This document shows positions 26,109 through 34,261 of a DNA stretch of 64,000 nt, piece after piece (position 1 is the first letter of the stretch; every line of letters begins with the position of its first letter). A program made the translations under genes and the position numbers. The notes beneath the pieces were generated by a model, which saw only the letters and a program-made list of their open reading frames with translations, did not search any database and had not been told where the DNA came from. Source of the DNA: Hymenobacter siberiensis (lineage in GTDB: Bacteria > Bacteroidota > Bacteroidia > Cytophagales > Hymenobacteraceae); contig NZ_JAHLZY020000001.1 in assembly GCF_018967865.2 (NCBI RefSeq), positions 2,356,001 through 2,420,000 on the forward strand, given 5' to 3'.

Positions 26109-26777
26109 AGCGGGCGTTGGGTTAAGAGAAACAGAACGGGTCGAGTCGGCGGGCCGGCCTCCGCTTGGCGTTGGCATGTCCAGCCCCAGTACAGGACTTG
26201 TACTTACTACGCTCCCCTACTACCAATCGTTGTATAATAAAAGGCAGGGCATACCCCCTGTTCAAGGCGTTATCAGGGGCGTTATGAGGTTCCAGCAGCG
26301 CCTTAATCCTGTCTTTATGGGTTATAAGCCATTGTACTGGCAGTGCAGGAGTGTCCGGGAAGCAGGAGCTAACACGCTTTAATACCGGCGGGGAAAAACA
26401 GCGTTTTGTCTTGGTCCACTTGGTGAGGGGCGCCGGGGTGCTTTCCCCTGAACCATGCCGAACTACCTCATCCACCGGGGAATCGAGCAACGGCCCAGCC
26501 CTGTGACTTTGAGAGTGCTCATCAAGTCTAAGGCCGGGAATGGCGCTATTCACCGATAACGTACACCGGCACGGCCTGCGCATCGACGCCCCGACCAGTC
26601 GCCTTCCTGACTTTTCTGCCATTCAGCAAGCAGCATGGAGCAGGCAATTTCCGAGGCTGCCGTGCCCCCATCGATGCTGACCAGGATAGTCAGGTTGTCG
26701 CCCTGCTTCATGGTGCGCTCGAATCATGCTTGTTGATGAGCATGAAAGTGTAGGTCAGCTCGTAGTAATGGCCCTGG
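26109..26777. other. gene-poor stretch of the island with a short coding relic
   Basis: No complete gene is seen. On the minus strand near 26600-26770 two adjoining frames read HYYELTYTFMLINKHD and MKQGDNLTILVSIDGGTAA, which look protein-like but run into frame changes. A longer frame covering 26122-26622 is Arg/Pro-rich and unconvincing. I take the stretch as decayed coding DNA. Confidence 0.4.
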
Positions 26778-27905
26778 TTAAAAGTTATTGATTTTTAGCG
26801 CTAAAGGCGATGAGTCAGTTCTCGTTTTCGAAGAGGGGCCAGGGGGTAAGGCGAACGGGGAGGGCGGCAAGCACTGCGTAACATAACTCACCAGGTCGGC
26901 CGCCCCCAGCAGACCGGCCAGCTTGCACACCCGTTTCAGATACTTATTCATCACCTGATTCGGATGCACCGGCAGCAGCTTTAGCCGTTCCGCATCGGCG
27001 TACTTGTCAATGATAGCCGCCGCCGGAGCAGTCAGGTAGATGCTCACCCCCGCCCGCGTCTTGCTCATCATCAGCCGCAGTACCCGCCCCCCGTTCCATT
27101 CGTGCAGGTTGCCCCGGTGCAGCCCCGATACGTCTGAGTAGCGCAGCCCCGTGTAGCAGTAGAACAGAAAAATATCCCGCGTCGGCACCAGGTTGGCCGG
27201 CAGCATCGCCGTTTCCATCCTGCCCAGGTCCTCCGCCGACAAGTAAAGCTTCGGCACATCAAACCCCTTAATCGTGATTTTACGGATTTCCAGCCCCAGC
27301 GTCACTCCTCGCTCATCGCGCAGCCACCGCAAAAACGCCTTCAAATCCTTCAGCGCCGTAGCTACCGAGTTTGGCCCGAGCTTGCGCTCCTCCCGCAAAT
27401 ACACCATCAGCCGGTCATGCAGCTCCAGACTATAGGTCGTTGGGTCCAGTAGCACCCCGGCCCACTTCTCAAAGCCCACCATCCAGTTCCGCGTCACCAA
27501 GTGGTGCCGCAACGTTTCCTTGGCATAGCCCCGCGCCAGCATCGACTTGCGGTAGTCGTCATACCACACCGTCACCGATTCCTGCTCGACCACCACCGCC
27601 TCGGGCACCGGGGCCGGCCGCAGCGCCACCCGCAGGCCGGCCACCGTCGGGGCCTCCCCTTCAGCCCGCAGCTTCCGCCACCACGCCAGCGCATCATTCG
27701 TTAGCCGGGCCAGCAGGGCGTTGGCATCATCCGGCAGCGGATACGACTTCCGGAATTCCTGCCGGGTTGCGTTCCAGTCCGCGGGCTTACATTTTTCGCC
27801 GGTGGCACATTTGAGGCGAACCCCATCAAAATAAACGACCAGGTGCACGGGGCACCGGCCCACGCTATCTTTCTTGTCGGTGCGAAGAACGAATTGGGTA
27901 ACCAT
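26778..27905 (-). pseudogene. tyrosine recombinase (integrase), catalytic C terminus lost
   Basis: From the ATG at 27905 (MVTQFVLRTDKKDS), 375 residues: an Arm-type N-terminal domain of the Bacteroidota integrase type (VYFDGVRLKCATGEKCKPADW), a SAM-like core-binding domain (about 110-205) and the first half of the catalytic domain with Arg255 in CYTGLRYSDVSGL and Lys282 in MSKTRAG. After about residue 338 (GLLGAADL) the sequence turns into Pro/Ser-rich non-homologous codons. The HxxR box and Tyr nucleophile are absent, so it cannot catalyse strand exchange. It reads away from tRNA-Thr. Confidence 0.85.
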
Positions 27906-27975
27906 ACAAAAGGGGGGCGTCTGTCCCACCGTAAAGTGAAAGATTCGCACCCAGGAGTACCGATTCCCCTAGACG

Positions 27976-28025
27976 CAAAAAACCCGGAAAACGGCCTCCA
28001 CGACGTGTGAAGCAGTTTTCCGGGT
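27976..28025 (-). terminator. terminator after tRNA-Thr
   Basis: ACCCGGAAAAC (27982-27992) and GTTTTCCGGGT (28015-28025) pair over 11 bp around a 22-base loop. On the minus strand the stem is followed by TTTTTT. It starts 21 bases beyond the tRNA 3' end. Confidence 0.75.
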
Positions 28026-28045
28026 GTTCCGGTAAAGGATAAATG

Positions 28046-28118
28046 AGCCGCCTGTCGGACTCGAACCAACGACCCTCTGATTACAAGTCAGAAGCTCTAC
28101 CAACTGAGCTAAGGCGGC
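28046..28118 (-). tRNA. tRNA-Thr (anticodon TGT)
   Basis: A 73-base cloverleaf on the minus strand: acceptor stem GCCGCCT/AGGCGGC with discriminator T, D-arm AGCTCAGTTGGTAGAGCT, anticodon stem CTGAC...GTCAG-type with loop CTTGTAA, and T-arm GGTTCGAGTCC. The anticodon TGT reads ACA-type Thr codons. CCA is not encoded. Its 3' end is the likely attachment site of the adjacent island. Confidence 0.93.
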
Positions 28119-28180
28119 GGGTTGGTGATGCAAAAGTAAACAGCCAACACCGTATTCCCAGCAATTGGGCCACATTTAGC

Positions 28181-28218
28181 AAAAAAAGCGGGCCGGCATC
28201 ATCGAAGCCGGCCCGCTT
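28181..28218 (-). terminator. terminator after the DUF349 gene
   Basis: AAGCGGGCCGGC and GCCGGCCCGCTT pair perfectly over 12 bp; a run of seven T follows on the minus strand. It starts 22 bases past the stop at 28240. Confidence 0.92.
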
Positions 28219-28239
28219 AGCCTTGGTTAGAAGAGCTAA

Positions 28240-30699
28240 TTAGCTGCGAATCATCCGCAACTGCTTCTTCAGGGCTTCGATGCGCTTCTGGCCTTCGGCG
28301 ATGCGGCCCTGGTACTCCTCGCGGAGCTGGGAAGCATTTTTGGAGCGGGCGAAGAAATCGAGGTTGGTTTGCAGGGTCGAGTGGTCGTTTTCCAGCTCGT
28401 TAATTTCCTTGCGCAAGGCCATTTCCTTGCGCGTGAGCTGCTGCTGAGCCTGCGGGCGGGCTTTGAGGCGCGCTACTTCGGTCTGGAACAATAAATCGGT
28501 ACGGTCGGCGTAGCCCAGGCCGGGAACGTGGTCGAGGTACTTGCCGAGCAGCGACAACAGCTGCTCTTCGCTGCGGTCGGCGGTGCCGCGGCCGGGCTGC
28601 TCGTCGTTGGCATCAAACTCGGTGGCCCAGCCGGCCAGGATGGCCCGGAAGCCTTCGAGCGAGCCCGGTGCATCAACGCTGAGAGCATTAACCTGCTCGG
28701 CGATAGTATCGAGGTGCGCGGTCTGCTCAGCCGACGACTGCTGCACCTTCTCCTCGCGGAAGCGGGATTCCTGCTTGGGACGCTCAAACACGGCATCGCA
28801 AGCGGCGCGGAACCGGTGCCAGAGCTTATCGGCCAGCTTATCGGGCACGCGGCCTACGTCCTTCCACTCCTTCTGCACCCGAATGATTACCTGACGGGCA
28901 GCGTCGCCGTCGGCATTGTTGGCGGCTTCTTCGGCCTGGTCGATAAGGGCCTGCTTGGCTTTCACGTTCGCCGACTTCTCGTTATCGAGCGACTTAAAGA
29001 AGTCGTTCTTCCGGTTGAAGAAAGCCTTGTAGGCCGCCCAGTATTGCTTGTTCAGGGCATCGGCCTGGGCGCGGGGCACAAGGCCGGCAGCTTCCCACTC
29101 GGTCTTGATTTCCTGAAGCTCATCGGTCTTCGAGCGCCACAGGTTTACGCGGTCAGTTTCGAAGGTAGCGAAGGGTAGCACGCGCTCCAACAGGGCCTGC
29201 TTCACCACAAGGTTGGCTTTCTCCACGGTCGAGCGCTGGTCCACGAACTCCTTGCGGCGCTGGTGCAGCACATCCGAAGCAGCAATGAAGCGCTGCCACA
29301 GCGGCTCGCGCTGGTCGTTGGGCACGGGGCCGATGTTCTTCCAGTCCTCGTGCAGCTTGGTGAGCTCATCGAGGGCTTTATTGATGCCGGAAGCCGAGCC
29401 GAGGGCTTCGGCGCGCTTGATGAGGGCCTCTTTGGCCTCCAGGTTGCGGCGGCGGTCCAGGTCCTTCATCTGCAGGAACTGGCCCTGCTTGCTGTAATAG
29501 ATGTCGAGCAGGCCGTGGTATGTATCCCAGATACCCTGGCTGTCGCCCTGGGGCACCGCACCGGTGGCTTTCCACTCGGCCTGCAGGGCCTTCAGCTTGC
29601 CGGAGCTGTCTTTGGTTTCGGCGGCGTCAACCAGCGTACGGAGCTGGTCGAGCAGGGCTTTTTTCCGGCTGAGGTTGTCGCCACGGCTGGCGTCCTCGGC
29701 TTTGGCATCTTTGGCGCGGCTCTCGCGGAACTCCTGCAGGGCTTTGTTCAGCTCCTGCTGGCCTTCGGGCTGCTGGAAAGCAAAGGCTTCGACACCTTCG
29801 CCACCGGCGGCGAATTTCTCGCGAGCAGCGGTGCGGACCAGACCCACGTTGGTTTCGTACTGGCGGGTGAGGTCTGAAATCTGCTTGCGATTTTTGCCAG
29901 CGTTGGGGCTGCGCAACAAGCCCACCAGGTAGCTGGCCTGGGCCGGCAGGTCGAGGGCAGTGAAATCAGGAGCAGCGGTTTCAGTAGCTGCTTCACCTTC
30001 CACGCCGGTTGCTTCTTCGCCAGCATCAATAGCCGCAACATCGGCCGGGGCCGCATTCAGCGGGGTTTCCGACGAGGTGGGCAGCGTGGCCAACGGCTCC
30101 TGCGCGGCTTCCAGCTCCGGGGCATCGTGCAGGTCCACAGTGGGCAGCGCGGGAGCCTGGTCTTCGACGGTGGCAGCCGTGTCTGGGGCGCTCAGCGTTT
30201 CGGGGTCGGCAATGGGCGCGGGCGTGGCACTGTTGATGTGCTCGGCAGCGGGCAGGGCTTCGGGATTGGGTGTAGTGGCCATTACTTCGCCGTAGTGCTC
30301 AATGGCGCGGGCCTGCGGAGCCGAAACATCGCTGCCATCCACGCTTACGGGATGGGAAACGTGCTGGGCAGTTTCGGCGGCGGCGGCGGCTTCGGGCGTG
30401 CCGGGCGTGGGCACGACTGGGCCGAGGTCGGCGGCGATAACAGCGGCCCCGGGTGTTTCGGCTGTGCCAGCACCCTCGGGCTGGCCGGCGGCCAAATCGG
30501 GGGTGCCCTGGGCGGGCAGCTCTACCTGCGTTTCGCCGGCCGCGTTGGGCGTGGCTGTAGTGGAAGGCGCAGCATCATCGGCCGGGGACGATTTGCCCTG
30601 AATTTCGGCCAGACGGCGTTGCAAAATGGTCATCCGGTCTTCGCCGGCCGGGTCGTTGCCGCCCGCGAGCGGAGCAGTGGGGTTTTCTTCAGCAGCCAT
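28240..30699 (-). CDS. DUF349-repeat protein
   Basis: 819 residues from the ATG at 30699 (MAAEENPTAPLAGGND); a frame extension to 30789 is unlikely. The first ~210 residues are an Ala/Pro/Glu-rich, low-complexity acidic region. From about 255 to 650 there are repeated helical DUF349 units with the core W/G pattern, for example KALQAEWKATGAVPQGD, DWKNIGPVPNDQREPLWQRF, EWEAAGLVPRAQADALNKQ and EWKDVGRVPDKLADKLWHRF. The end (about 720-819) is a coiled coil with IEALKKQLRM. The family is common in Bacteroidota and of unknown role. Confidence 0.9.
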   Translation of the reverse strand: MAAEENPTAPLAGGNDPAGEDRMTILQRRLAEIQGKSSPADDAAPSTTATPNAAGETQVELPAQGTPDLAAGQPEGAGTAETPGAAVIAADLGPVVPTPGTPEAAAAAETAQHVSHPVSVDGSDVSAPQARAIEHYGEVMATTPNPEALPAAEHINSATPAPIADPETLSAPDTAATVEDQAPALPTVDLHDAPELEAAQEPLATLPTSSETPLNAAPADVAAIDAGEEATGVEGEAATETAAPDFTALDLPAQASYLVGLLRSPNAGKNRKQISDLTRQYETNVGLVRTAAREKFAAGGEGVEAFAFQQPEGQQELNKALQEFRESRAKDAKAEDASRGDNLSRKKALLDQLRTLVDAAETKDSSGKLKALQAEWKATGAVPQGDSQGIWDTYHGLLDIYYSKQGQFLQMKDLDRRRNLEAKEALIKRAEALGSASGINKALDELTKLHEDWKNIGPVPNDQREPLWQRFIAASDVLHQRRKEFVDQRSTVEKANLVVKQALLERVLPFATFETDRVNLWRSKTDELQEIKTEWEAAGLVPRAQADALNKQYWAAYKAFFNRKNDFFKSLDNEKSANVKAKQALIDQAEEAANNADGDAARQVIIRVQKEWKDVGRVPDKLADKLWHRFRAACDAVFERPKQESRFREEKVQQSSAEQTAHLDTIAEQVNALSVDAPGSLEGFRAILAGWATEFDANDEQPGRGTADRSEEQLLSLLGKYLDHVPGLGYADRTDLLFQTEVARLKARPQAQQQLTRKEMALRKEINELENDHSTLQTNLDFFARSKNASQLREEYQGRIAEGQKRIEALKKQLRMIRS

Positions 30700-30788
30700 A
30701 AATCTTCGTAAAAGCCAGCCCGGAGCAGGGGGCCAGAGGGGAGAGCAAAAAAAGTGGGAATAAAACAAAGGTCCGGACAAAAACCTCA

Positions 30789-31343
30789 TTAGTTGAGCCG
30801 GGGGTCGACGGGATAGTTGGCCAGGACTTTAAACTTGCCGCCCTTCTCCCGCAGAATTTCCCGCCAGAACGCATCAGATGCCAAAGTAAACACTTTCCCA
30901 GCGCTTGCGGGGTGCCGTATCCAACTCTGCCCCTGCATTTCGCCGGCCAGCTGGCCCGCCGACCACCCCGAATATCCAGCAAATAGCCGCACATCACCGG
31001 CTTCGAGGGCCCCACTGCCGAGTAAGCCGAGCAGGGTTTCAAAATCGCCACCCCAATACACGCCCTGGCCCAAATCGGTAGCCCCGGGCAGGTCAGCCCG
31101 GCGGTGCAGGTAGTGCAGCGTGTTGGGCTCGACGGGCCCACCCACGTAGATGGGCACCATGGCGGCGGCCGTGGCCTCGGGCGGCAGGTCGAGCACGTCG
31201 TCGAGCACGAGGCTGGTGAGACGGTTCAGCACGAGGCCGAAGGAGCCATCGGCAGGTTCGTCGCGGCAGAGCAGCACCACGCTGCGCTCGAAATTGGGGT
31301 CGCCGAGGAAGGGCTTGGAAATGAGCAGAGTACCGGGCCGCAT
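30789..31343 (-). CDS. YqgE/AlgH family protein (UPF0301)
   Basis: 184 residues beginning MRPGTLLISKPFLGDPNFERSV, the typical UPF0301 start, with VLLCRDEPADGSFGLVLNR and the PIYVGGPVEPNTLHYLHR block. Length matches the family. The molecular function is unknown. It lies 89 bases upstream of the DUF349 gene on the same strand. Confidence 0.93.
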   Translation of the reverse strand: MRPGTLLISKPFLGDPNFERSVVLLCRDEPADGSFGLVLNRLTSLVLDDVLDLPPEATAAAMVPIYVGGPVEPNTLHYLHRRADLPGATDLGQGVYWGGDFETLLGLLGSGALEAGDVRLFAGYSGWSAGQLAGEMQGQSWIRHPASAGKVFTLASDAFWREILREKGGKFKVLANYPVDPRLN

Positions 31344-31571
31344 GAGAAGAGAAATTATAAATTATTTTTTGAATTATAAATGGCATTGCGAACCGCTGTG
31401 AGAAAGTCAGCAAGACGGACTTTACAGATGGTAGTACCTTGCACCGCCAAGGCCATTTAGCTTCCAAAGTATGGTGCAATAAGACTGCATCAGCCGCAAA
31501 ATTGTTCCCCAGTACCATGTTCCGGCCCTGGCAGCAATGACGCCTATTTATAATTCTCTCAAATTCCCCTA

Positions 31572-32225
31572 ATGACTGACCTGCACCTTGCCGACCTGCG
31601 CAAAACGTACGCCCAGCGCACCCTTTCCGAAGCCGATGTGCTGCCAGAGGCCGTGCCCCAGTTTCGGGCGTGGCTGGAAGAAGCCATAGCTGCCCGGCTC
31701 GACGAGCCCACGGCCATGACCGTGAGTACTGTAGCGGCCGCCACGGGGCAGCCATCGTCGCGGGTGGTGCTGTTGAAAGGCCTGCCCGATGACGCCGGCT
31801 TTCTGTTTTATACAAATTACGACTCGCGTAAGGGCCAGGAGCTGACCGCGCAGCCACTGGCGGCGCTCAACTTCTTCTGGCCCGGCCTGGAGCGGCAGGT
31901 GCGCGTGGAAGGCCGCGTAGAAAAGGCTCCGAACACGATGTCGACCGAATATTTCCAAAGCCGGCCGCGCAGCAGCCAGCTCGGGGCCTGGGCTTCGCCC
32001 CAAAGCCAGGTCATCGGCAGCCGCGAAGAGCTTGAAGCCCGCGAAGAAGCCGTAGCCGAGGAGTTTGGGGAGCAAAACCCGCTGCCGCGCCCCGACAACT
32101 GGGGCGGCTACATTCTGCGGCCCACGCGGCTGGAGCTGTGGCAGGGCCGCCCCAGCCGCCTGCACGACCGCATTGTGTACGAGTGGGATGGCGCCGCCTG
32201 GAAGCGCAGCCGCCTGGCCCCGTGA
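31572..32225 (+). CDS. pdxH: pyridoxamine 5'-phosphate oxidase
   Basis: 217 residues. It has the FMN/PLP-binding blocks of the family: AMTVSTVAAATGQPSSRVVL, YTNYDSRKGQEL, LNFFWPGLERQVRVEGRVEK, PRSSQLGAWASPQSQVI and the C-terminal IVYEWDGAAWKRSRLAP. It oxidises PNP or PMP to PLP, using oxygen and FMN, in the cytoplasm. The product is the cofactor of HisC and of other PLP enzymes. Confidence 0.95.
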   Translation: MTDLHLADLRKTYAQRTLSEADVLPEAVPQFRAWLEEAIAARLDEPTAMTVSTVAAATGQPSSRVVLLKGLPDDAGFLFYTNYDSRKGQELTAQPLAALNFFWPGLERQVRVEGRVEKAPNTMSTEYFQSRPRSSQLGAWASPQSQVIGSREELEAREEAVAEEFGEQNPLPRPDNWGGYILRPTRLELWQGRPSRLHDRIVYEWDGAAWKRSRLAP

Positions 32226-32227
32226 GA

Positions 32228-32341
32228 TTTCATTTAACATTTATCATTTATCATTTAACAATCGAAACTGCGTGAAACATGCATCGAGCGAAAATGTAAA
32301 TAATGATTGTTAGCATGTTAAATGATAATTGTTAAATGAAA
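32228..32341. repeat. AT-rich imperfect palindrome, family A, copy 1
   Basis: The left arm (from 32228) has TTTCATTTAACATTTATC followed by two ATTTA-type units; the right arm (to 32341) has GTTAAATGATAATTGTTAAA and ends in TGAAA. Very AT-rich against the GC-rich background. A relative lies at 40540-40625. It fills the gap between pdxH and the DUF1015 gene and may also serve as a promoter region. Confidence 0.6.
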
Positions 32342-32345
32342 AGTT

Positions 32346-33674
32346 TTGGCTGAAATTCAACCCCTGCGCGGCTGGCGCTACAATGCGGCGCTGAGCGCCA
32401 ACATCGATGCCTATGTTTCACCGCTGTTCGATGTCGTATCGGCGAAGCAGCGGGAGGCGCTTTACCGTAATCCACTCAACTCCATCCATTTGTCGGTGCC
32501 CCGGGGCGATGACCCAACCGAGGCGGCGCTGTTGCAGTTGCGCGAATGGCAGGCCAGCGGCGTACTGCGGCAGGACGAACTGCCGGGCATTTATGCCTAC
32601 TACCAGTATTTCCAGCTGCCCGGAAGCCCCCGCAAATATTGCCGCAAGGGGTTCATATGCCACATTCGGGCCTATGACTGGGAGGAAAACGTGGTACTAC
32701 GCCACGAGAACACGCTGCCCGCCTCGGTGAACGACCGGGCCGAGCTACTGGCCCGCACCCAGTTTCAGACCAGCGCCACGCACGGGCTGTACCGCGACGA
32801 GGATTTTGAGCTGGAAACCTACCTGGACGAGGCCATGCGCGCGCCACTGCTCGAAACCGAGGAAGACTACCAGGGTGCGCGCGACGTACTGGCCGTGATT
32901 CAGGATGCGGCCATCATTCGACGGTTTCAGGAGGTGCTGGCCAAGCGGGAGGTAATTCTGGCCGATGGCCACCACCGCTACGAAGGCTCCCTGGCCTACC
33001 GCCAGGCCCGCGAGCTGGCCGCCGACGGCCGCGCCACCGGCCGCGAGCCCTGGAACTACCACCTCATGTACCTCACCAACGCGGCGGCCGACGACCTGCG
33101 CATTCTGCCCACCCACCGCCTGCTGCTGGACCTACCCGCCGAACTAAACACCGGCGAGCTGCTGGACCGGCTGGCCCCCTACTTCACCGTTTTGCCCACT
33201 GATGATGCCAGCGACCTGCCCGAAATCATCACCGGAAAGCAGTGGGCATTCGGCCTGTACGTGGATGGGCAGTCGTTCAAAATCCGGCTCCGGCCCGAAG
33301 TGCATGGACAGCTGGACTGGGACACGACCGAGGAAGTAAAAACGCTGGACCTTACGGTGCTGCACTTTTTTGTATTGGAAAAGGTGCTGGGCATTGTGGG
33401 GCCGGACGCGCAACGGGCGTGGCCGGGCGTGGCCTACGTGCGCAATTTCACCGAATGTCTCCAGCGCGTGGACCGGGGCGAGGCCCGGGGGGCCTTCATC
33501 GTAAACGAGGTGACCATGGCCGAAGTGGAAGCCGTGTGCCATTCCGGGGCCGTGATGCCGCCCAAATCAACTTTTTTCTATCCCAAAACCATCGGCGGTT
33601 TTCTCTTCAGCAGCATTGCCGATGAAGAAGCCGGCAACGCTTTCGCCGAGCTTTTCCAGGCCAACCCCAAGTGA
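32346..33674 (+). CDS. DUF1015 family protein
   Basis: 442 residues, apparent TTG start with MAEIQPLRGWRYN. The family core is present: SPLFDVVSAKQREALYRNP near the start, HSIHLSVPRGDDP-like block, ILADGHHRYEGSLAYR (about 200-215) and the ending with the CHSGAVMPPKSTFFYPK motif. It is sometimes described as SerC-linked or as a kinase-like protein, but the activity is not settled. Its stop overlaps the start of maf by four bases (GTGA), so they are co-translated. Confidence 0.9.
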   Translation: MAEIQPLRGWRYNAALSANIDAYVSPLFDVVSAKQREALYRNPLNSIHLSVPRGDDPTEAALLQLREWQASGVLRQDELPGIYAYYQYFQLPGSPRKYCRKGFICHIRAYDWEENVVLRHENTLPASVNDRAELLARTQFQTSATHGLYRDEDFELETYLDEAMRAPLLETEEDYQGARDVLAVIQDAAIIRRFQEVLAKREVILADGHHRYEGSLAYRQARELAADGRATGREPWNYHLMYLTNAAADDLRILPTHRLLLDLPAELNTGELLDRLAPYFTVLPTDDASDLPEIITGKQWAFGLYVDGQSFKIRLRPEVHGQLDWDTTEEVKTLDLTVLHFFVLEKVLGIVGPDAQRAWPGVAYVRNFTECLQRVDRGEARGAFIVNEVTMAEVEAVCHSGAVMPPKSTFFYPKTIGGFLFSSIADEEAGNAFAELFQANPK

Positions 33675-34261
33675 AACTCATTTTAGCTTCCAACTCGCCC
33701 CGCCGCCGCCAGCTGCTGACGGATATGGGCCTGCCCTACGAAATCCGGCTGCGCGAAGTAGACGAGGACTTCCCCGCCCACCTGCGCCGGGGCGAAGTGG
33801 CCGAATACCTCGCCGCCCACAAAGCCGCCGCCTACGCCCCCGACCTGGCCCCCGATGAGCTGGTGATAACCGCCGACACCATCGTGTGCCTCGAAAACGA
33901 CGTGCTGAACAAGCCCGCCGACCGCGCCGAAGCCACCGCCATGCTCACCCGCCTGCAGGGCCGCGCCCACGACGTTTTCACGGGCGTGTGCCTGCGCGCC
34001 GGCGACGGCCGCCAGGTCGTGTTCTCGGACCAGACCACCGTGCATTTCCGTTCGCTGAACCCGGCCGAAATCGGCTACTACATCGACACCTGCCAGCCCT
34101 ACGACAAGGCCGGCTCCTATGGGGCGCAGGACTGGCTGGGCATGGCTGCCATCACCCGGCTCGAAGGCTCCTACTTCAACGTGATGGGCCTGCCCACGCA
34201 CCGTGTGTGGGCCGAGCTGGAAGCCCTCGGGGCATTGCCCGGCAGCACTCAGCCGCGATGA
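33671..34261 (+). CDS. maf: Maf family nucleoside triphosphate pyrophosphatase
   Basis: 196 residues from a GTG overlapping the previous stop. Substrate-binding SNSPRRRQLL (6-15), the catalytic Asp in ITADTIVCLEND (about 66-77), and AGSYGAQDWLGMAAI with the conserved Gln are all present. Maf proteins hydrolyse non-canonical or dTTP/UTP-type nucleotides and limit their incorporation. The gene overlaps the next one by four bases (ATGA). Confidence 0.93.
   Translation: MKLILASNSPRRRQLLTDMGLPYEIRLREVDEDFPAHLRRGEVAEYLAAHKAAAYAPDLAPDELVITADTIVCLENDVLNKPADRAEATAMLTRLQGRAHDVFTGVCLRAGDGRQVVFSDQTTVHFRSLNPAEIGYYIDTCQPYDKAGSYGAQDWLGMAAITRLEGSYFNVMGLPTHRVWAELEALGALPGSTQPR

Larger units (their letters stand above)
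23570..28061. mobile_element. decayed integrative island at tRNA-Thr
   Basis: The 16 bases AGCCGCCTGTCGGACT that form the 3' end of tRNA-Thr (28046-28061) recur as a direct repeat at 23570-23585. A tyrosine-integrase gene reads away from the tRNA, next to its 3' end, the usual layout of elements that integrate into tRNA genes. The 4.5 kb between holds relics and accessory genes: transposase, GNAT, SDR fragment and isochorismatase. The integrase has lost its catalytic end, so the island is immobile. The repeat is short, so this reading is an inference. Confidence 0.55.

Noticed and set aside
33886..34257. Upstream extension of the membrane transferase ORF
   Set aside because: It overlaps maf in another frame and is Arg/Pro-rich; the ATG at 34258 overlapping the maf stop is the natural start.
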